Assembly: GCA_947487165.1 (NCBI GenBank)
Contig: CANKWX010000020.1
Location: forward strand, 1-53,071
DNA from: Burkholderiales bacterium
Lineage (GTDB): Bacteria; Pseudomonadota; Gammaproteobacteria; Burkholderiales; Burkholderiaceae_E
DNA: 53,071 bases
Reading direction: 5' to 3'
This document shows positions 50,329-53,071 of this stretch, one piece after another. Under the pieces are notes generated by a model. It made no database searches. It saw only the letters and a program-made list of their open reading frames with translations, and was not told the DNA's origin. Positions within the stretch are counted from its first letter, which is position 1. The number at the start of each line of letters is the position of its first letter. Both the position numbers and the translations under genes were made by a program.

Positions 50329-51447
50329 TTGAAGACGCGTGCAGCAGTGGCATTCAAGGCTGGCCAGCCTTTGAGTATCGAGACGGTCGATCTGCAGGGG
50401 CCGCGAGAAGGTGAAGTGCTGGTCGAGATTCGGGCCACCGGCATCTGCCACACCGATTACTACACGCTGTCAGGCGCCGATCCCGAAGGCCTGTTTCCGG
50501 CCATCCTCGGACATGAGGGTGCGGGCGTGGTGCTCGATGTCGGTCCTGGCGTGACGACGCTGCGCAAGGGCGACCATGTCATCCCGCTCTATACGCCTGA
50601 GTGCCGGCAATGCAAGTTCTGCCTCAGCCGCAAGACCAATCTGTGTCAGCTGATTCGCGGTACGCAGGGCAAGGGGCTGATGCCCGATGCCACCAGTCGC
50701 TTCAGTCTGAACGGCGAGCCGATCCTGCATTACATGGGCACCAGCACCTTCAGCAATCACACGGTCGTGCCCGAAATTGCATTGGCTAAAATCCGCCCCG
50801 ATGCGCCCTTCGACAAGGTCTGCTACATCGGTTGCGGTGTTACCACCGGCATCGGCGCGGTGATCTTTACCGCGAAAGTCGAGGCGGGTGCCACGGTGGC
50901 GGTGTTCGGTCTGGGCGGGATCGGTCTGAACGTGATTCAGGGCGCACGCATGGTCGGCGCCGACAAGATCATCGGCATCGACCTCAATCCGGCACGCGAA
51001 GCCATCGCCCGGCAGTTCGGCATGACACACTTCCTGAATCCGGCGCAGATCGAGGCGGCGGGCGGCAACCTGGTCGATGCAATCGTCCAGCTCACCGATG
51101 GTGGCGTCGACTACAGCTTCGAATGCATCGGCAACACGAAGGTCATGCGCCAGGCGCTCGAAAGCACACACAAAGGCTGGGGCCGCAGCATCATCATCGG
51201 TGTGGCCGAGGCCGGCGCCGAGATTGCGACTCGCCCTTTTCAGCTGGTCACCGGCCGCAAGTGGGAGGGCACGGCATTTGGCGGTGCGCGGGGTCGCACG
51301 GATGTTCCGCGCATTGTCGACTGGTATATGGAAGGCAAGATCAACATCGACAGCCTCATCACGCACACTATGCCGCTCGAGGACATCAACCAGGGCTTCG
51401 ATCTGATGAAGCGTGGTGAATCGATTCGGGGCGTCGTACTTTTCTGA
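50329..51447 (+). CDS. frmA: S-(hydroxymethyl)glutathione dehydrogenase (class III ADH)
   Basis: 372-residue zinc alcohol dehydrogenase that oxidises the glutathione-formaldehyde adduct to S-formylglutathione with NAD+, detoxifying formaldehyde; also known as GSNO reductase. Catalytic zinc ligands C40, H62/E63 (GHEGAGVV) and C169 (YIGCGVTTGIGAV); structural zinc C92, C95, C98 and C106. NAD fold: VFGLGGIGLNVIQGARM. WEGTAFGGARGRTDVPRIVD and the C-terminal SIRGVVLF are class III features. TTG start with GGAGAG 5 bp upstream and the conserved KTRAAVAF after it. No frmB esterase gene is seen next to it. Confidence 0.95.
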   Translation: MKTRAAVAFKAGQPLSIETVDLQGPREGEVLVEIRATGICHTDYYTLSGADPEGLFPAILGHEGAGVVLDVGPGVTTLRKGDHVIPLYTPECRQCKFCLSRKTNLCQLIRGTQGKGLMPDATSRFSLNGEPILHYMGTSTFSNHTVVPEIALAKIRPDAPFDKVCYIGCGVTTGIGAVIFTAKVEAGATVAVFGLGGIGLNVIQGARMVGADKIIGIDLNPAREAIARQFGMTHFLNPAQIEAAGGNLVDAIVQLTDGGVDYSFECIGNTKVMRQALESTHKGWGRSIIIGVAEAGAEIATRPFQLVTGRKWEGTAFGGARGRTDVPRIVDWYMEGKINIDSLITHTMPLEDINQGFDLMKRGESIRGVVLF

Positions 51448-51459
51448 GAGGAGCTACAA

Positions 51460-51606
51460 ATGCCAAAGGGCGAGCAACGCAGCAACAAGATGACGAAAAA
51501 GCCGAAGAAGGACACCGGGCCGATCAAGGAGTCGGTCATTGTCACCAATCGGCCGGCCCCCCCGGTCACAACCGTCATGCCGAAGGGCAAGCTGAAAAAC
51601 AAGTAG
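51460..51606 (+). CDS. Small basic hypothetical protein (48 aa)
   Basis: Reads MPKGEQRSNKMTKKPKKDTG, then PIKESVIVTNRPAPPVTTVM and PKGKLKNK. Lys-rich ends and a Pro-rich middle, no membrane segment. AGAGGAG lies 7 bp before the ATG, only 12 bp after frmA, so it is probably cotranscribed with it. I do not know a function; a disordered nucleic-acid or protein-binding peptide is possible. Confidence 0.7.
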   Translation: MPKGEQRSNKMTKKPKKDTGPIKESVIVTNRPAPPVTTVMPKGKLKNK

Positions 51607-51677
51607 GGCGATCAGCCGCTTGACATCACAAGAACTGCGCCGGTGACCTGTCTGAGCGCAGCAGGAATGAGACCGTT

Positions 51678-53071
51678 ATGAAGATGAACATCGGACAAGT
51701 CTTGAGCCGTCGTGCGATCGTGAGCCCGGCGCTTGAAGCCATTGTTGAGCCGAGCGTTGCCGGCCGGCGCCTGAGCTATCGCGACCTGAACGGGCGATGT
51801 AATCGCGTGGCGCATGCGCTCAGGGCCTCGGGCGTGAAGCATGGCGATCGGGTCGCACTGCTGCTGATGAACGGTGCCGAGTTCATCGAATCTTTTTTTG
51901 CAGTGGCCAAGGTCGGCGCGGTGAATGTGCCGCTCAACTGGCGGCTGGTGGCCGATGAACTCGAGTTCATCCTCAAAGACGCCGGTGCCACCGTGCTGAT
52001 CTACTCCGAGAACTTCGCGTCGGTGGTCGCCGAATTGCAGCGTCGTGGCACAAAGACCGATCTGCGGACCTTCGTGCAGGCGGGCGGCACGCCGGCGGCA
52101 TTCGCCGCCGATTATCAGGACTGGATGGGCTCGCGTCCGACGCAAGAGCCCGAGATAGAGGGCTTTGACGACGACCTGCTCTTCATCATGTACACCTCAG
52201 GCACCACCGGCTTGCCCAAAGGCGTGATGCACAGTCACCGCACGGTGATGTGGTCGGCCATCAACGTCACCTCGAGCGCCGACTTTCACTACAAGGACCG
52301 CTTCCTGACCGCATTGCCGCTGTTTCATGTCGGTGCGCTGATGCCATCGCTGTCCTGCGTCTATGTCGGCACGACGCAGGTCATTCTCAAAGCCTTTGAT
52401 CCCACGCTTGCCTGGGATCTGATCACGCAAGAGAAGATCACCACCACGCTGCTCGTGCCGGCGATGCTGCAGTTCATGCAGACCACCTTCGACAAAGCTG
52501 CGCACAATGCCAGCCTGTTGCGCTGGGTGCTGACCGGCGCAGCACCCGTGCCGGTGGTCCTCATCGAGGCCTACGCAACAATGGGCGTCGAAGTGCTGCA
52601 GGTCTATGGTCTGACCGAGAGTTGCGGGCCGGGGTGTCTGATCATGGGCGAAGACGCGCTCAAGCGTGCCGGGTCAACCGGTCGCGGCTATTTCTATACC
52701 GACGTGCGAGTCGTCGGTGCCGATGGGAAAGATTGCGCACCGGATGAGGCCGGCGAGATCTTGCTGCGGGGCCCGCACAACATGGTCGGCTACTGGAACC
52801 GTCCGGATGCCACCGCTCAGGCAATACGCGACGGCTGGCTGCACACCGGCGATGTCGGCACGATGGATACAGACGGTTTTGTCACCATCCGCGACCGCAT
52901 GAAGGACATGCTGATTTCGGGTGGGGAAAACATCTATCCGGCCGAAGTCGAGAACATGTTGCTTGGCCACCCCGCGCTCGCCGATGCCGCCGTGATCGGC
53001 TTGCCTTCAGCCAAATGGGGCGAAGTGCCACTGGCAGTGGTGGTGCCGAAGAAGGGCGAATCGCTCACGGA
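51678..53071 (+). CDS. Long/medium-chain acyl-CoA synthetase, 3' end outside window
   Basis: At least 464 residues; the frame is open at the window end. Adenylate-forming ligase: P-loop MYTSGTTGLPKGVMHSH (171-187), PLFHVGALMPSLSCVYVG, QVYGLTESCGPG, WLHTGDVGTMDTDGFVTIRD and ISGGENIYPAEVENMLLGHP. The final catalytic Lys motif lies beyond the edge. The ATG at 51678 gives the usual MNIGQVLSRRAIVSP-like N-terminus. It follows frmA and the 48-residue gene. Related in type to the ligase at 30527 but clearly a different subfamily member; fatty or aryl acid activation is expected. Confidence 0.92.
   Translation, partial: MKMNIGQVLSRRAIVSPALEAIVEPSVAGRRLSYRDLNGRCNRVAHALRASGVKHGDRVALLLMNGAEFIESFFAVAKVGAVNVPLNWRLVADELEFILKDAGATVLIYSENFASVVAELQRRGTKTDLRTFVQAGGTPAAFAADYQDWMGSRPTQEPEIEGFDDDLLFIMYTSGTTGLPKGVMHSHRTVMWSAINVTSSADFHYKDRFLTALPLFHVGALMPSLSCVYVGTTQVILKAFDPTLAWDLITQEKITTTLLVPAMLQFMQTTFDKAAHNASLLRWVLTGAAPVPVVLIEAYATMGVEVLQVYGLTESCGPGCLIMGEDALKRAGSTGRGYFYTDVRVVGADGKDCAPDEAGEILLRGPHNMVGYWNRPDATAQAIRDGWLHTGDVGTMDTDGFVTIRDRMKDMLISGGENIYPAEVENMLLGHPALADAAVIGLPSAKWGEVPLAVVVPKKGESLT

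Noticed and set aside
1-53071. CRISPR array or complete prophage
   Set aside because: No regularly spaced short repeats and no capsid, terminase, tail or integrase genes are seen.

Overview
The window is a GC-rich betaproteobacterial chromosome segment, most likely Burkholderiales. The basis is the end of a nuo operon followed by a NUDIX hydrolase, a PEP-CTERM protein, a glutathione-dependent formaldehyde dehydrogenase, and abundant CoA-ligase, CoA-transferase and LysR catabolic genes. The order call rests on gene content only; no rRNA is present.

Layout. (1) 1-4850: core genes nuoL (3' part), nuoM, nuoN and a NUDIX hydrolase. (2) 4924-5013: tRNA-Ser(UGA). (3) 5014-21800: an accessory island. 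A six-gene plus-strand operon (5502-18622) encodes a SNF2/RapA-like helicase, a PHP-domain/ABC-type ATPase, an AIPR protein with an apparent PD-(D/E)XK motif, a type III-like adenine methyltransferase (Mod), a type III-like restriction helicase-nuclease (Res) and a GIY-YIG protein. It is followed by vapBC, a metallophosphoesterase, a truncated higA and a FitAB-like pair. The block from 5057 to 21433 is bracketed by a perfect 26-bp direct repeat, followed on each side by a longer degenerate repeat. (4) 21800-23235: a hypothetical gene and hicAB. (5) 23425-32739: catabolic genes: CoA-transferase, SDR, two GST-like proteins, an NTF2-like protein and a LysR regulator, then a ThDP enzyme divergent from an acyl-CoA ligase-GntR operon across a near-perfect 26-bp palindrome. 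(6) 33053-37124: a rearranged zone with a vapBC-like pair, a K+-channel-like gene present twice in direct copies on either side of an orphan TRAP solute receptor, a truncated antitoxin copy and an IS3 transposase remnant. (7) 37325-42282: gamma-glutamyltransferase-like enzyme, an AT-richer acyltransferase, and a DUF35-thiolase pair. (8) 42371-46552: a chemotaxis group (MCP, Cache protein, Cache-CheW protein). (9) 46679-53071: DUF427, DUF1499 lipoprotein, MFS transporter, a collapsed nitronate monooxygenase pseudogene, a PEP-CTERM protein, formaldehyde dehydrogenase, a 48-residue basic protein and an incomplete acyl-CoA synthetase.

Main interest. The tightly coupled operon at 5502-18622 looks like one composite anti-invader system. 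It joins modules usually met separately: type III-like Mod/Res, a PHP-ATPase, AIPR, a SNF2 helicase and GIY-YIG. I cannot match the full set to a named system from memory. The second point is recombination history: the repeat-bracketed island, the duplication at 33.6-36.7 kb with a 25-bp piece of thiolase sequence at its joint, and several gene fragments.
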